A DNA stretch of 64,000 nt from an uncultured Pseudomonas sp. (GCA_943912755.1 CALTWF010000009.1:29341-93340), one strand, 5' to 3'; shown: positions 41,085 to 50,996, counted from the stretch's first letter. The notes: generated by a model not told the origin, from the letters alone. Numbers and translations: made by a program.

Positions 41085-42374
41085 TCAATACACCCAGGCT
41101 TCGACACGCCGATTGCGAATCCGCCCCTGGGTATCGGTATTGGCCGCTACCGGTAGCTCGGCGCCGAGGCCGAGCACCTCGCGCAGGGTCACGCCGTGCC
41201 TGACCAGCTCGCGGCGTACCGCCATGGCCCGCAGTCGCGACAGCAGGTCGGCGCGGCGGGCGTCGTCCTTGGCGTCGCCGAAGCCCACCAGCACCACCTT
41301 GTCGTCGAGCTTGCGGTTCTCCCTGAGGTACTCGGCCAGCCGCTGGATGTCGCGCAGGGCCTTGTTGTCCAGGGTCGCGCTGCCTTCCTGGAAGCGGAAG
41401 TTGACCGACAGCCGGCGGGCCTCCCTGGACAGCTGGCGATAGCTCGGAGGCATGTCGGCCTGGGGTGTTTCGTCGATGGTGCGCACGCGCTGGTCGATGA
41501 AGCCGTTGCCGGCGACGATGGCCTGGCCTTGCGCGCTCTGGGTGAAGTCGAGCAGGGCGCGGGCGAGGGGATTGCTGGTGGACGGCGGCAGGTAGAAGTA
41601 CAGGCGGCGCGACAGCGGGTAGTCCTCGCTGGCGATCTGCTCGGGGCTTGGCAGCATGGGCCGCGAGGCACCGTCGGCAATCGCCAGGACCCGCGCGCCG
41701 TGCACGGTGCTCAGGCTGCTGAAACCGATGGCCTGGCGGTCGTTGCGCACGGCTGCGCTGAGTTCCTCGCCGGATTCGAAGCGCCGGGTGTTGCCGGCCA
41801 GGGCCTGGCGCTGCGGGTCGAGCACCAGGCTCTTGAAGGTTTCCCAGGTGCCGGAGCGGTCGTCGCGGGCGTACAGGGTGATCGCTCCGCCGCCGACGCC
41901 GAGCTGTTCCCAGGTGCTGATCTGCCCGGAAAAGATCTTCGCCAGTTGCTCGATGGTCAGTTGCGGCAAGGGATTGTCCGGGTGCACCAGCACGGCGACA
42001 CCGTCCAGGCCGATCACCTGCTCGGCATCGGCGCCGGTCAGGTCGCCCAGGGCCAGGAGCTCGGTCTGTTCGCTGTCCTTGATCGGCCGCGAGGCGGCGG
42101 CGAGGTCGGCGCTGCCGGTCTTGAGTGCGGCGAAGCCGGTGCTGCTGCCGTGGGCGGCGATGTCGACCTGGATATCGCCGCCACTGATGCGCACCTCGTT
42201 GGGCTGATCGCCTGGCTCGCTATGGATCGCCTGGATGCCCCGGCTTTCCAGCAGCCCGCGCACCAGGGCCGGAGCCAGGACCGCGCCGATGGTGTTGGAG
42301 CCCTGGATGCGCAGGGTATCGGCCAGCGCCAGGGGCGTGAGCAGGATGAGCAGCAGGGCGCAGGGGCGGATCAT
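41085..42374 (-). CDS. PstS-like phosphate-binding domain fused to OmpA C-terminal domain
   Basis: 429 residues. Signal peptide (MIRPCALLLILLTPLALA). Residues about 20-290 resemble PstS-type substrate-binding proteins (LRIQGSNTIGAVLAPALVRG, AHGSSTGFAALKTGSADLAA, YARDDRSGTWETFKSLVL, GFSSLSTVHGARVLAI). Residues about 310-429 are an OmpA-type peptidoglycan-binding domain (FRFQEGSATLDNKALRDIQR, VVLVGFGDAKDDARRADLLS, NRRVEAWVY). Such fusions would tie a ligand-binding domain to the cell wall in the periplasm. There is no phosphate ABC transporter nearby. Function unknown. Confidence 0.85.
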   Translation of the reverse strand: MIRPCALLLILLTPLALADTLRIQGSNTIGAVLAPALVRGLLESRGIQAIHSEPGDQPNEVRISGGDIQVDIAAHGSSTGFAALKTGSADLAAASRPIKDSEQTELLALGDLTGADAEQVIGLDGVAVLVHPDNPLPQLTIEQLAKIFSGQISTWEQLGVGGGAITLYARDDRSGTWETFKSLVLDPQRQALAGNTRRFESGEELSAAVRNDRQAIGFSSLSTVHGARVLAIADGASRPMLPSPEQIASEDYPLSRRLYFYLPPSTSNPLARALLDFTQSAQGQAIVAGNGFIDQRVRTIDETPQADMPPSYRQLSREARRLSVNFRFQEGSATLDNKALRDIQRLAEYLRENRKLDDKVVLVGFGDAKDDARRADLLSRLRAMAVRRELVRHGVTLREVLGLGAELPVAANTDTQGRIRNRRVEAWVY

Positions 42375-42460
42375 TGCCGGCGGGCACTCTCGAATGGGCG
42401 AAGGTGGCGGCAGATTAAGACAGAAAGATGAAATAAAAATGACGGGTGTGGCGCAGGTCC

Positions 42461-42550
42461 TTGTGGGAGCTGGCTTGCCAGCGATGAGGCCAGATCATGC
42501 GACATCGCTGTTTCTGCTGGCCCTATCGCTGGCAAGCCAGCTCCCACAAG
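42461..42550. repeat. REP inverted pair, opposite order
   Basis: TTGTGGGAGCTGGCTTGCCA GCGATGAGG, then CCCTATCGCTGGCAAGCCAG with CTCCCACAAG, spacer about 34 bases. Lies between the start of the PstS-OmpA gene and the end of xthA. Confidence 0.9.
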
Positions 42551-42560
42551 GTTTGTGTTG

Positions 42561-43373
42561 TCAGCTCAATTCCAGCCAGATCGGCGCATGGTCCGAAGGC
42601 TTTTCCATGCCGCGCAGTTCATAGTCGACCCCGGCCGCCTTGACCCGCGGCAACAGCGCCTGGGAGGTCATGATCAGGTCGATGCGCAGGCCGCGCTTGG
42701 GTTCGTCCTCGAAACCGCGGCTGCGGTAGTCGAACCAGCTGAACTGGTCTGCCACTTCCGGGTGCAGGTGGCGGAAGCTGTCGGTCAGGCCCCAGCCTTT
42801 CAGCGTGGCCATCCACTCGCGCTCTTCCGGCAGGAAGCTGCACTTGCCGGTCTTCAGCCAGCGCTTGGCGTTGTCCGCGCCGATGCCGATATCGCAGTCT
42901 TCCGGGGAAATGTTCACGTCGCCCATGACGATCAGCGGCTGGTCGTTCTTGAACTCGCTTTCCAGCAGGGCCTGCAGGTCGGCGTAGAAGCGTTGCTTGG
43001 CCGGGAACTTGGTCGGGTGGTCGCGGCTTTCGCCCTGGGGGAAATAGCCGTTCATGATGGTCACCGGGTTGCCGTTTTCATCGGCGAAGGTGCCCCAGAT
43101 AAAGCGGCGCTGGGCGTCTTCCTCGTCGGTGGAAAAGCCCTTCACCAGGCTCAACGGCGCCTGGCGCGAGAGCAGGGCGACACCGTAATGGCCCTTCTGC
43201 CCGTGGTAATGCACGTGGTAGCCGAGGGCCTGGACGTCCGCCAGCGGGAACTGATCGTCGGAGACCTTGGTTTCCTGCAGGCCGATCACATCCGGCTGGT
43301 GCTTGTCGATCAACGCCGCCAATTGATGCGGCCGGGCGCGCAGGCCGTTGATGTTGAACGAGACGATCTTCAT
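42561..43373 (-). CDS. xthA: Exodeoxyribonuclease III
   Basis: 270 residues from ATG 43373, the start of the conserved MKIVSFNINGLRARPHQL. Metal-binding Glu in GLQETKVSD near residue 34, ALLSR and GYFPQG segments, GDVNISPEDCDIG near 150, and the C-terminal KPSDHAPIWLEL with the catalytic Asp-His. Acts as AP endonuclease and 3'-5' exonuclease in base excision repair. An upstream extension of the frame has no RBS. Confidence 0.92.
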   Translation of the reverse strand: MKIVSFNINGLRARPHQLAALIDKHQPDVIGLQETKVSDDQFPLADVQALGYHVHYHGQKGHYGVALLSRQAPLSLVKGFSTDEEDAQRRFIWGTFADENGNPVTIMNGYFPQGESRDHPTKFPAKQRFYADLQALLESEFKNDQPLIVMGDVNISPEDCDIGIGADNAKRWLKTGKCSFLPEEREWMATLKGWGLTDSFRHLHPEVADQFSWFDYRSRGFEDEPKRGLRIDLIMTSQALLPRVKAAGVDYELRGMEKPSDHAPIWLELS

Positions 43374-43576
43374 GGAAGGACAATCCTGGGGAAAAGGCTG
43401 GATGCTAGCTGACTGACGGCTTGCCGGCCAGCCTTGGGCGTCCAGCGATGAGGCCCGAGCCGTCACCACCTGCCTTGCTGATTCCCCTTCTATACTCCCA
43501 CCCCATCAGGAAGGAACGTTGGCGCCACCCGTCTCTCAAAGGGTAATGCCCAACCGCCATCAGGAGACCCGCGACC

Positions 43577-44227
43577 ATGCCCGAATCGACCCCCGCACCT
43601 GCCGAAGTGCGCCTGCTCGACGGCGGCTACAGCCGCGAGGCCCGCTCACTGCTCTATCACGCCTACCGTCACGAACCTACCTACGGCTATCTGTTCGAGG
43701 CCGAACGCGCGGGCTTCGACCAGCGCGTCCGGGCCCTGGTGCGCGAGCGGGTACGCCAGCATTTTCTCCAGGACCTGCCCGCCATCGGCCTGCTGGTGGA
43801 AGACCGCCTGATCGGTATCGCCCTGATCTCGCCACCGGTGCGCCGCCTCGGGGTGACCGAGAGCTGGGCCTGGCGCATGCGCATGGTGCTGTCCGCCGGT
43901 TTCCGCTGTACCCGCCGCTATCTCGAATACCGCGCCGCGTTCCTCGCCTGCCTGCCGGGCGACGCCGTGCATATCCTGCCGCTGCTGGGCATCCATCCGC
44001 AGTTCCAGGGCCAGCACTACGGCGAGCAACTGCTGGCGGCGGTGCATGACTGGTGCGCCGAGGACGAGAGTTCCCGCGGCGTGGTGCTGGATACCGGCAA
44101 CGAACATTACCTGGCGTTCTACCGCCGCCAGGGCTACCTGGAGATCGGCGAAGTGGCCGTGGGACCGATCCGCGAGCATGTGTTCTTCCACCCCGCACCG
44201 CAGAGGATCGACCGGGCCCGGGCCTGA
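43577..44227 (+). CDS. GNAT-family N-acetyltransferase
   Basis: 216 residues, RBS CAGGAGA. The GNAT acetyl-CoA motif is LLGIHPQFQGQHYGEQLL near residue 137 (a Q-x-x-G-x-G/A variant), followed by VVLDTGNEHYLAFYRRQGYLE, the usual C-terminal strand-helix. Substrate unknown. It ends 55 bases before tamA on the same strand and may be cotranscribed with it. Confidence 0.87.
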   Translation: MPESTPAPAEVRLLDGGYSREARSLLYHAYRHEPTYGYLFEAERAGFDQRVRALVRERVRQHFLQDLPAIGLLVEDRLIGIALISPPVRRLGVTESWAWRMRMVLSAGFRCTRRYLEYRAAFLACLPGDAVHILPLLGIHPQFQGQHYGEQLLAAVHDWCAEDESSRGVVLDTGNEHYLAFYRRQGYLEIGEVAVGPIREHVFFHPAPQRIDRARA

Positions 44228-44282
44228 TCCAGACGCCTTTCGACATGCAAGCCGCCATCCTGCTCTGGTAGCATCCGCTCCC

Positions 44283-46025
44283 ATGACGTATTCAGGACGC
44301 TTTTCCCTGGGTTTGATCCTGTGCCTGGCCAGCAGTCTCGCGGCCGCGGCGCAGAGTGAACTGGTTATCCGCATCAAACCCGCCAACACCGCACTCAAGG
44401 CCAATGTCGAGGGCTATATCGGAAGCCTCGGCGAGCGCGACGAAGAGGCGCTGCTGCGCTTCAGCCGTGGCGCCGAGGAGCAGGCGCGCAAGGCCGCCCA
44501 GGCCCTGGGCTACTACCAGGCGCAGATCGGCAGCGAGGTGCTGCCACCGCGCGACGACGACAAGGGCCCGCGCCTGCGCCTGACCATCGAGCCCGGCGAG
44601 CCGGTGCACCTGCGCAATGTCACCGTGCGCATCGACGGTCCCGCCAGCCAGCTCAAGGCCTTCCGCATCCCCGACAGCAAGGCGCTGCGCAGCGGCGAAG
44701 TGCTCAATCACGGCCACTACGAGGACGCCAAGCGGCTGATCCAGAACCAGGCCTCGCGCTACGGCTTCTTCAAGGGCCGTTTCACCCGCAATCGCCTGTC
44801 GGTGGACCCGGCCGCCGGGGTCGCCGATATCGAGCTGGTCTACGACAGCGGCCCGCGCTACAGCCTGGGCAAGGTGAAGTTCGACGGCGACTCGCCGTTC
44901 GACGAAGACCTGCTGCAACGCATGGTGCCGTTCAAGGAAGGCACTCCCTACGATTCCGAACTGATCGCCGAACTCAACAACGCCCTGCAATCCAGCGGCT
45001 ACTTCGAAGGCGTCAGGGTCGATGCCGCGCCGACCGCCGCAGTCGGCCAGAGCATTCCGGTGGATGTCGACGTGCAGGCGCGCAAACCTCGGACCATGGG
45101 CCTCGGCTTGGGTTACTCGACCGACGTCGGGCCGCGCATCAAGGCCAACTGGACCCGCCATTGGGTCAACCCGCAGGGCCACAGCTACGGCATCGAAAGC
45201 GAATTGTCGGCGCCGCGGCAGAACATCGGCCTGTGGTACGACGTGCCCCTCGATCCGCCGCTGACCGACAAGCTGCGCTACGCCGGCGGTTATCAATACG
45301 AAGAGATCGCCGGCACCGACACCTTGAGCAAATTGCTCACCGTCGGCCCGGAATGGCACAGCAAGCTGCCCAGCGGCTGGCAGCGCGTGCTGTCGCTGAA
45401 GTGGCAGCGCGAGGAGTACCGCCTGGGCGACGACTCCGGCCTGAGTACCCTGCTGATGCCGGGGGTCAGCTACAGCTATCTGCGCAGCGACAACCGTATC
45501 GACCCGCGCAATGGCTACCGCCTGCAATTCGACGCGCGGGTGGCCAAGGAAGGGCTGCTGTCCGACACCAACCTGTTCAATGGCACGGTGCTGGTGAAGG
45601 GCCTGACCACCCTGGCCGACAAGCACCGTTTCCTCGCCCGCGCCCAGTTCGGCGGCAGCGCCACCAACGGCTACAAATCCATCCCGCCGTCGCTGCGCTT
45701 CTTCGCCGGTGGCGACCAGAGCGTGCGCGGCTATGACTACCAGACCCTGTCGCCGACCAACAGCGACGGCGACCGCATTGGCGGGCGCTACATGGTCGCG
45801 GCGAGCGCCGAGTACCAGTACCAGGTCGCCGATAAATGGCGGGTGGCGACCTTCGTCGACCAGGGCAATTCCTTCAACAATCTCGAACTGCCCAGCCTCA
45901 AGACCGGCGTCGGTTTCGGCGTGCGCTGGATTTCCCCGGTGGGCCCGTTGCGCCTCGACCTGGCCAAGGCGCTGGATGATGACGGCGGGATTCGACTGCA
46001 CTTCTCGATGGGGCCGGAGCTGTGA
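44283..46025 (+). CDS. tamA: TamA, Omp85-family outer-membrane assembly protein
   Basis: 580 residues. Signal peptide (LGLILCLASSLAAAA), then POTRA domains to about residue 265 (RLRLTIEPGEPVHLRNVTVR, RYSLGKVKFDGDSPFDEDLL, IAELNNALQSSGYFEGVRVD), then a 16-strand Omp85 barrel with RFFAGGDQSVRGYDYQTLSP, the conserved R-G-Y loop, and a C-terminal GIRLHFSMGPEL. TamA works with inner-membrane TamB in inserting some outer-membrane proteins and in phospholipid transport. tamB overlaps its stop codon (GTGA). Confidence 0.93.
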   Translation: MTYSGRFSLGLILCLASSLAAAAQSELVIRIKPANTALKANVEGYIGSLGERDEEALLRFSRGAEEQARKAAQALGYYQAQIGSEVLPPRDDDKGPRLRLTIEPGEPVHLRNVTVRIDGPASQLKAFRIPDSKALRSGEVLNHGHYEDAKRLIQNQASRYGFFKGRFTRNRLSVDPAAGVADIELVYDSGPRYSLGKVKFDGDSPFDEDLLQRMVPFKEGTPYDSELIAELNNALQSSGYFEGVRVDAAPTAAVGQSIPVDVDVQARKPRTMGLGLGYSTDVGPRIKANWTRHWVNPQGHSYGIESELSAPRQNIGLWYDVPLDPPLTDKLRYAGGYQYEEIAGTDTLSKLLTVGPEWHSKLPSGWQRVLSLKWQREEYRLGDDSGLSTLLMPGVSYSYLRSDNRIDPRNGYRLQFDARVAKEGLLSDTNLFNGTVLVKGLTTLADKHRFLARAQFGGSATNGYKSIPPSLRFFAGGDQSVRGYDYQTLSPTNSDGDRIGGRYMVAASAEYQYQVADKWRVATFVDQGNSFNNLELPSLKTGVGFGVRWISPVGPLRLDLAKALDDDGGIRLHFSMGPEL

Positions 46026-49000
46026 AACGGGTAGCGAAATGGAGTGCGATCAGCCTGTTCGCCGTGGTGTTTATGCTGGTACTGGCCGTGGGCCTGGTGC
46101 TGGGTACCCAGGCGGGCAGCCGTTGGGCCCTGGGCCTGGTGCCCGGCTTGCAGGTGGAGGGTTTTCAGGGGCGTCTGGCCGGGCTTTGGCAGGCTGAAAG
46201 GCTGGTCTGGCAATCCGGCGAGGATCGCGTCGAGCTAACCGCGCCGTTGCTGGAATGGACCCCGGGCTGCCTGCTCCGGCGCACCCTGTGCGTGGACAAG
46301 TTGCATGCCGCGCAGATCGAGCTGGCCTTCGCCCCGACCGCAACCGATCCGGACAGCGGCCCGCTGAAACTGCCGGACCTCGACCTGCCGCTGGCCATCG
46401 AGCTGGGTGAAGTCCAGGTCGGTGCGTTGCGCCTGGATGGTGCCGAGCAGTTGAGCGGCCTGACCCTGGCCGCGCACTGGACCCGCGAGGGCCTGAAGAT
46501 CGATAGCCTCGATCTCAAGCGAGAAGACCTGCACCTGACCTTGCAGGGCCTGCTGCAACCGAGCGGCGACTGGCCGTTGCAGGCCGAGGGGCAGGTGCAG
46601 TTGCCGGCGGTGGACGGCCAGGCCTGGCAACTGGCGTTGCAGGTCAAGGGCGAGTTGCAGAAAAGCCTCGATGTGCAGGCCGACAGCAGCGGCTACCTGC
46701 AGGGCCGGCTGACTGGCCAGTTGCAGCCGCTGGCGGACAACCTGCCGGCGCAGATCCATCTGAGTGCCAGTGATTTCAAGGCCGCCGCCAGCCTGCCGGA
46801 CACCTTGCTGTTCCGCCAGCTCGAACTGACCGCCCACGGCGATCTCAAGGCCGGCTACCAGTTGGTGGGCGCGGGCAACCTCGCCGCGCAGGACGGCCCG
46901 ATCGCCCTGGCATTGCGCGGCCGGGTCGATGCCAAGGGCGCGGAAGTGGCGGGGCTGGACCTGACCGCCACGCCCGAGCAGCGCCTGGCCCTGACCGCCA
47001 GCGCCAACTGGGAGGAGGCCCTGAGCGCCACGGCCACCCTCGACTGGCAGGACTTTCCCTGGCTGCGCCTGTATCCACTGGACGAGGCGCCGCAGGTGGT
47101 GCTGCATCGCCTCAAGGCCCAGGTGCAGTACCGCGATGGCAACTACGAGGGGGATTTCAGCGGTGACCTGGACGGGCCTGCCGGGGCCTTCACCCTCGCC
47201 AGCCCGTTCAAGGGCGACCTGCAGCGGATCAGCCTGCCGCAGCTTGTACTGGAAGCCGGGCAGGGCAAGGCCGCCGGCAGCGTCAGCGTGGCTTTCGCCG
47301 ATGGCGTGGCCTGGGATACGGCGCTGGAGCTGTCCAATCTCGATCCGGCCTACTGGCTCCGGGAAATGCCCGGAAACCTGGCCGGTGCGCTGCGCAGCAA
47401 GGGCGAGCTGAAGAACGAAAAGCTCGCGCTCAACGCCGACCTCGATCTCAAGGGCCGCCTGCGTGGCCAGCCCGCCGTGTTGCAGCTCAAGGCCGAGGGC
47501 GCGGGCGAGCAGTGGACCCTGGGCACTTTGCAGGTGCGCCTGGGTGACAACCAGATCAACGGCAGCGGCAGCCTGCAACAGCGCCTCGCCGGGCAGATCG
47601 ACCTGAACCTGCCGCGACTCGGCCAGCTATGGCCTGAGTTGCAAGGGCAGCTCAAGGGCCGGATGGAAGTCGCCGGTACGCTCAAGGCGCCGCAAGGCCA
47701 GCTGAAACTGCAAGGCACGCAACTGGCCCAGGGCGACAACCGTGTGCAAGGCCTCACCCTCGACGCCCGCCTCGATGGCGCACAGAAAGCCCTGATCGAC
47801 CTGAATGCCAGCGGCATCCGTGCCGGTGAAACCGCACTGGGTATCCTCACCGCCAAGGGCCAGGGCGATATTCGCCAGCAGCAGTTGCAGTTGGCCCTGG
47901 ATGGCCCGCAGCTCAAGCTCGATCTCGGCCTGGATGGTCAACTGGACCAGAACAAAGGCGACTGGCGCGGACGCCTGGCCAAGGGTGAAATCCAGGCCGG
48001 CGGCCAGGACTGGCGCTTGCAGGCGCCGGCCACCTTGCAGCGCCTGGCCAATGGGCAGATCGACTTCGGCGCCCATTGCTGGCGCTCCGGCCCGGCCAGC
48101 CTGTGCGGTGACCCGCAGCGCCTGGCGCCGGAGCCGCGGATTCGCTATCACCTCAAGCAGTTCCCGCTGGACAGCCTGGCGCAATGGCTGCCGAAGGATT
48201 TCGCCTGGCAGGGGCAACTCAATGCCGACATCAACCTCGACCTGCCGGCCAGCGGCCCGAAGGGCACGGTGCAGGTAGACGCCAGTGGTGGCACCTTGCG
48301 TATTCGCGAGAAAGGCCAGTGGGTCGACTTCCCTTACCAGGCCCTGCGCCTGGACAGCACCCTGGGGCCGCGCCGGGTCGATACCCGCGTGGATTTCCGT
48401 GGTGGCCGACTGGGTGAGCTGAGCCTCAATGCACGTATCGACCCGCTGGCGCGCAACAAGCCGCTGAGCGGTGACTTCAGCCTGGCCGGCCTGGACCTGG
48501 CGGTGGCGCGTCCGTTCCTGCCCATGGTCGAGCGCCTGGCCGGGCAACTGAATGGCAATGGCCGGATCTCCGGCACGCTGCTGGCGCCGCAGGTCAATGG
48601 CAGCGTGGTGCTGTCGGGAGGCGAAGTGGCGGGGGCCGAACTGCCGACCAGCCTGCGCGACCTGACGGTGCGCGCGACGATTGCCGGCGAGCAGGTGCAG
48701 TTGAACGGCGACTGGAAAAGCGGCGAGCTGGGCCAGGGGCGGCTGAGCGGCGAGATCGGCTGGGGCCAGGCGCTGCTGGTGAACCTGACGCTGCAGGGCC
48801 AGCGCCTGCCGGTTACCGTCGAGCCCTACGCGGACCTGGAAGTGGCGCCGGACCTGAAGATCAGCCTGCAAGGCGAGCGCCTGGCGGTCAGCGGCAAGGT
48901 GCTGGTACCCAAAGGCAGCATCACCGTGCGCGAGCTGCCGCCGTCGACGGTCAAGGTGTCCGAGGACACGGTGATCGTCGGCCAGCAGACCGAGGAGGGC

Positions 49001-49702
49001 AAGGCGCCGATGCAGGTGGCGATGGATATCGATGTCCAGGTGGGCCAGGACAAGCTGGCCTTCAGCGGCTTCGGCCTGACCGCCAACCTGCTCGGCCATG
49101 TGCATATCGGCGACAACCTCGATACCCGCGGCGAACTGAGCCTGGCCGATGGTCGCTACCGGGCCTACGGCCAGCGCCTGACCATCCGCCGCGCGCGCCT
49201 GCTGTTCGCCGGCCCTATCGATCAGCCGTACCTGGATATCGAAGCCATCCGCAAGACCGACGATATCGTTGCCGGCATTCGCCTCAGCGGCAGCGCCGAA
49301 CAGCCCACCACCACGGTGTTCTCCGAACCGGCGATGAGCCAGGAGCAGGCGCTGTCGTACCTGGTGCTGGGACGCCCGCTGAGCACTACCGGGGAAGACA
49401 ACAACATGCTTGCCCAGGCGGCGCTCGGCCTGGGCCTGGCGGGCAGCGCGGGGATCACCGGCAGCCTGGCGTCGAGCCTGGGCATCGAGGACTTCCAGCT
49501 GGATACCGAGGGCAGCGGGCAGAGCACTTCGGTGGTGGCCAGCGGCAACCTGACCGAAAAACTCAGCTTGCGCTATGGCGTCGGGGTGTTCGAGCCGGCC
49601 AATACCATTGCCTTGCGCTACCTGCTGAGCAAGCGCCTGTACCTGGAAGCGGCCAGCGGCGTGGCCAGCTCCCTGGATCTGTTCTACAAGCGGGATTTCT
49701 GA
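46022..49702 (+). CDS. tamB: TamB, AsmA-like inner-membrane envelope assembly protein
   Basis: 1226 residues; GTG start overlaps the tamA TGA by four bases, showing translational coupling. One N-terminal membrane anchor (ISLFAVVFMLVLAVGLVLGT), a long beta-taco region rich in short alternating repeats with LQG/LKG turns, and the C-terminal DUF490 domain (RARLLFAGPIDQPYLDIEAI, SYLVLGRPLS, YGVGVFEPANTIALRYLLSK, ending SLDLFYKRDF). Spans the periplasm and binds the first POTRA domain of TamA. Confidence 0.93.
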   Translation: MKRVAKWSAISLFAVVFMLVLAVGLVLGTQAGSRWALGLVPGLQVEGFQGRLAGLWQAERLVWQSGEDRVELTAPLLEWTPGCLLRRTLCVDKLHAAQIELAFAPTATDPDSGPLKLPDLDLPLAIELGEVQVGALRLDGAEQLSGLTLAAHWTREGLKIDSLDLKREDLHLTLQGLLQPSGDWPLQAEGQVQLPAVDGQAWQLALQVKGELQKSLDVQADSSGYLQGRLTGQLQPLADNLPAQIHLSASDFKAAASLPDTLLFRQLELTAHGDLKAGYQLVGAGNLAAQDGPIALALRGRVDAKGAEVAGLDLTATPEQRLALTASANWEEALSATATLDWQDFPWLRLYPLDEAPQVVLHRLKAQVQYRDGNYEGDFSGDLDGPAGAFTLASPFKGDLQRISLPQLVLEAGQGKAAGSVSVAFADGVAWDTALELSNLDPAYWLREMPGNLAGALRSKGELKNEKLALNADLDLKGRLRGQPAVLQLKAEGAGEQWTLGTLQVRLGDNQINGSGSLQQRLAGQIDLNLPRLGQLWPELQGQLKGRMEVAGTLKAPQGQLKLQGTQLAQGDNRVQGLTLDARLDGAQKALIDLNASGIRAGETALGILTAKGQGDIRQQQLQLALDGPQLKLDLGLDGQLDQNKGDWRGRLAKGEIQAGGQDWRLQAPATLQRLANGQIDFGAHCWRSGPASLCGDPQRLAPEPRIRYHLKQFPLDSLAQWLPKDFAWQGQLNADINLDLPASGPKGTVQVDASGGTLRIREKGQWVDFPYQALRLDSTLGPRRVDTRVDFRGGRLGELSLNARIDPLARNKPLSGDFSLAGLDLAVARPFLPMVERLAGQLNGNGRISGTLLAPQVNGSVVLSGGEVAGAELPTSLRDLTVRATIAGEQVQLNGDWKSGELGQGRLSGEIGWGQALLVNLTLQGQRLPVTVEPYADLEVAPDLKISLQGERLAVSGKVLVPKGSITVRELPPSTVKVSEDTVIVGQQTEEGKAPMQVAMDIDVQVGQDKLAFSGFGLTANLLGHVHIGDNLDTRGELSLADGRYRAYGQRLTIRRARLLFAGPIDQPYLDIEAIRKTDDIVAGIRLSGSAEQPTTTVFSEPAMSQEQALSYLVLGRPLSTTGEDNNMLAQAALGLGLAGSAGITGSLASSLGIEDFQLDTEGSGQSTSVVASGNLTEKLSLRYGVGVFEPANTIALRYLLSKRLYLEAASGVASSLDLFYKRDF

Positions 49703-49703
49703 G

Positions 49704-50267
49704 TCAGCGGACGGTGGCGGCGTCGATGAATTCGTTGCCGGAGGATGGATTCTCGCCTGGTGGCACGGGGGCGCGGGACGGCGAGATCAGGTGGGTGTAT
49801 TCCTCGATCAGCCGGTTCAGCGCCTCGGGCGGTTCACAGGCCTGGAACTGCATGCGGATCTGCACCTCGTCCGGGTCGCGCGCATCGCCCTGGCGGCGGT
49901 TCTGCTGACCGACCTTGACGAAAAAACGCTGGTGCGTGGAGTCGCTGCACTGACCGGGGGCCGGTCGGGTGTTCTGGATCTTCACCGACAGGTCCACCTG
50001 CATCCGCTCCAATGCCAGCCCCCTCGGCGCCACCAGGGCGATCAGCGGGATCTTCAGGGTGTGCTGGTCATCCATTGCCACTTCGACCATCTTCGCCTTC
50101 ATCGGCGCGCCCAGTTGCTGGCTGTCGTAGTCGAAGAACTGGTCGAACAGCTTGATGTACTGCTGCGCGATCAGGCCGGTGGTGGCGGAGGCGGCTTCCT
50201 GCAGGCCGCGGGTGATATCGCAGAGGTCACTGGTGGCGATGGGTTCCTTGGGTGGCGTGTGGTCCAC
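49704..50267 (-). CDS. DUF2589-type protein, first paralogue
   Basis: 187 residues with a GTG start preceded by AAGGAACG. No signal peptide or membrane segment. It shares with the next gene the pattern of a hydrophobic strand set (LKIPLIALVAPRGLALERMQ, VDLSVKI) and a C-terminal PPEALNRLIEEYTHL, so the two are paralogues; both look like the DUF2589 family of unknown function. The region after the shared core is different, with a DEVQIRMQFQ strand and a Pro/Ser-rich tail. Probably third gene of an operon started by the Mor-family regulator; ends one base after tamB's stop on the other strand. Confidence 0.7.
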   Translation of the reverse strand: MDHTPPKEPIATSDLCDITRGLQEAASATTGLIAQQYIKLFDQFFDYDSQQLGAPMKAKMVEVAMDDQHTLKIPLIALVAPRGLALERMQVDLSVKIQNTRPAPGQCSDSTHQRFFVKVGQQNRRQGDARDPDEVQIRMQFQACEPPEALNRLIEEYTHLISPSRAPVPPGENPSSGNEFIDAATVR

Positions 50268-50348
50268 GGGCGGCGTTCCTTATCGAGATGACGGGTTGCC
50301 CCGCCCATGGCGGGCGGGGCGGTGGGCTGCAGTCAGGTCGTGCGGGGG

Positions 50349-50996
50349 TCAAGCGGCGGTGGGCGGATTCGCCTGGGCCTTCGGATCAGGCAGCGCGCTG
50401 TCGGTGGGCGGGGCGTCCGGATTGCGTGCCTCGCTGTTCGGCAGGGTGATGGGTTTGGTCGCGGCTTCGGTGAGGTAGTCGATGACCCGCATCAGCGCTT
50501 CCGGAGGCGCCTGGCGGGCGACCCGGGTGCTGATGGCATAGCGGGCGCGGGTGTCGGTCTTGCGGGTCTGCGCCGACTTGTGGCTGATCTGGCCGCGTAC
50601 ATCGACCTTGAATGGCCCCCAGCCCAGGGACGCGCCGAACTCGGCCGAACCGGCGGTTTCCTTGGTGTCTTCGGCGGACTGGCTGATGGTCAGCTCGAAG
50701 TCGATGGTCCCTTCCTCGATCACGATGTTCGGGTGGGTGATCGCGGCCAGCAGCGGGACCTGCATCTTGCGCGACATGGTGCCCTTGTAGACGCCCTGTT
50801 CGTCGACGATGGCCTCGTCGTAGTCGAACTGGATGGAGACCGCCTTGCCGTCCTTGATGCATACGCCCAGGAGGAAGTCCGCGTAGCTTTTGCTGGCGGT
50901 GACCTGGGCCTGGATCATGGCCTGCAGGGGGCCGGAAATCATCCGGTCCAGGGGCAGTGCGTTGATTACCGAGCCGATAAGGCTTTTGTCGATCAT
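50349..50996 (-). CDS. DUF2589 family protein, second paralogue
   Basis: 215 residues, strong RBS GAAGGAA. N-terminal amphipathic helix (LPLDRMISGPLQAMIQAQVT ASKS), then strands FLLGVCIKDGKAVSIQFDYD, MQVPLLAAITHPNIVIEEGT, FELTISQSAEDTKE, a core of FGASLGWGPFKVDVRGQIS, ending PPEALMRVIDYLTEAATKPI and a Pro/Asn/Ala-rich tail. This is the DUF2589 pattern (function unknown). No secretion signal is seen. Repeated strands with an amphipathic start would suit a self-assembling or membrane-surface protein, but that is inference. Confidence 0.8.
   Translation of the reverse strand: MIDKSLIGSVINALPLDRMISGPLQAMIQAQVTASKSYADFLLGVCIKDGKAVSIQFDYDEAIVDEQGVYKGTMSRKMQVPLLAAITHPNIVIEEGTIDFELTISQSAEDTKETAGSAEFGASLGWGPFKVDVRGQISHKSAQTRKTDTRARYAISTRVARQAPPEALMRVIDYLTEAATKPITLPNSEARNPDAPPTDSALPDPKAQANPPTAA

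Noticed and set aside
43410..43465. Possible REP pair upstream of xthA
   Set aside because: Only scattered pieces (GGCTTGCCGGCCAGCC, CAGCGATGAGGCC) remain and no hairpin forms; at most a decayed element.
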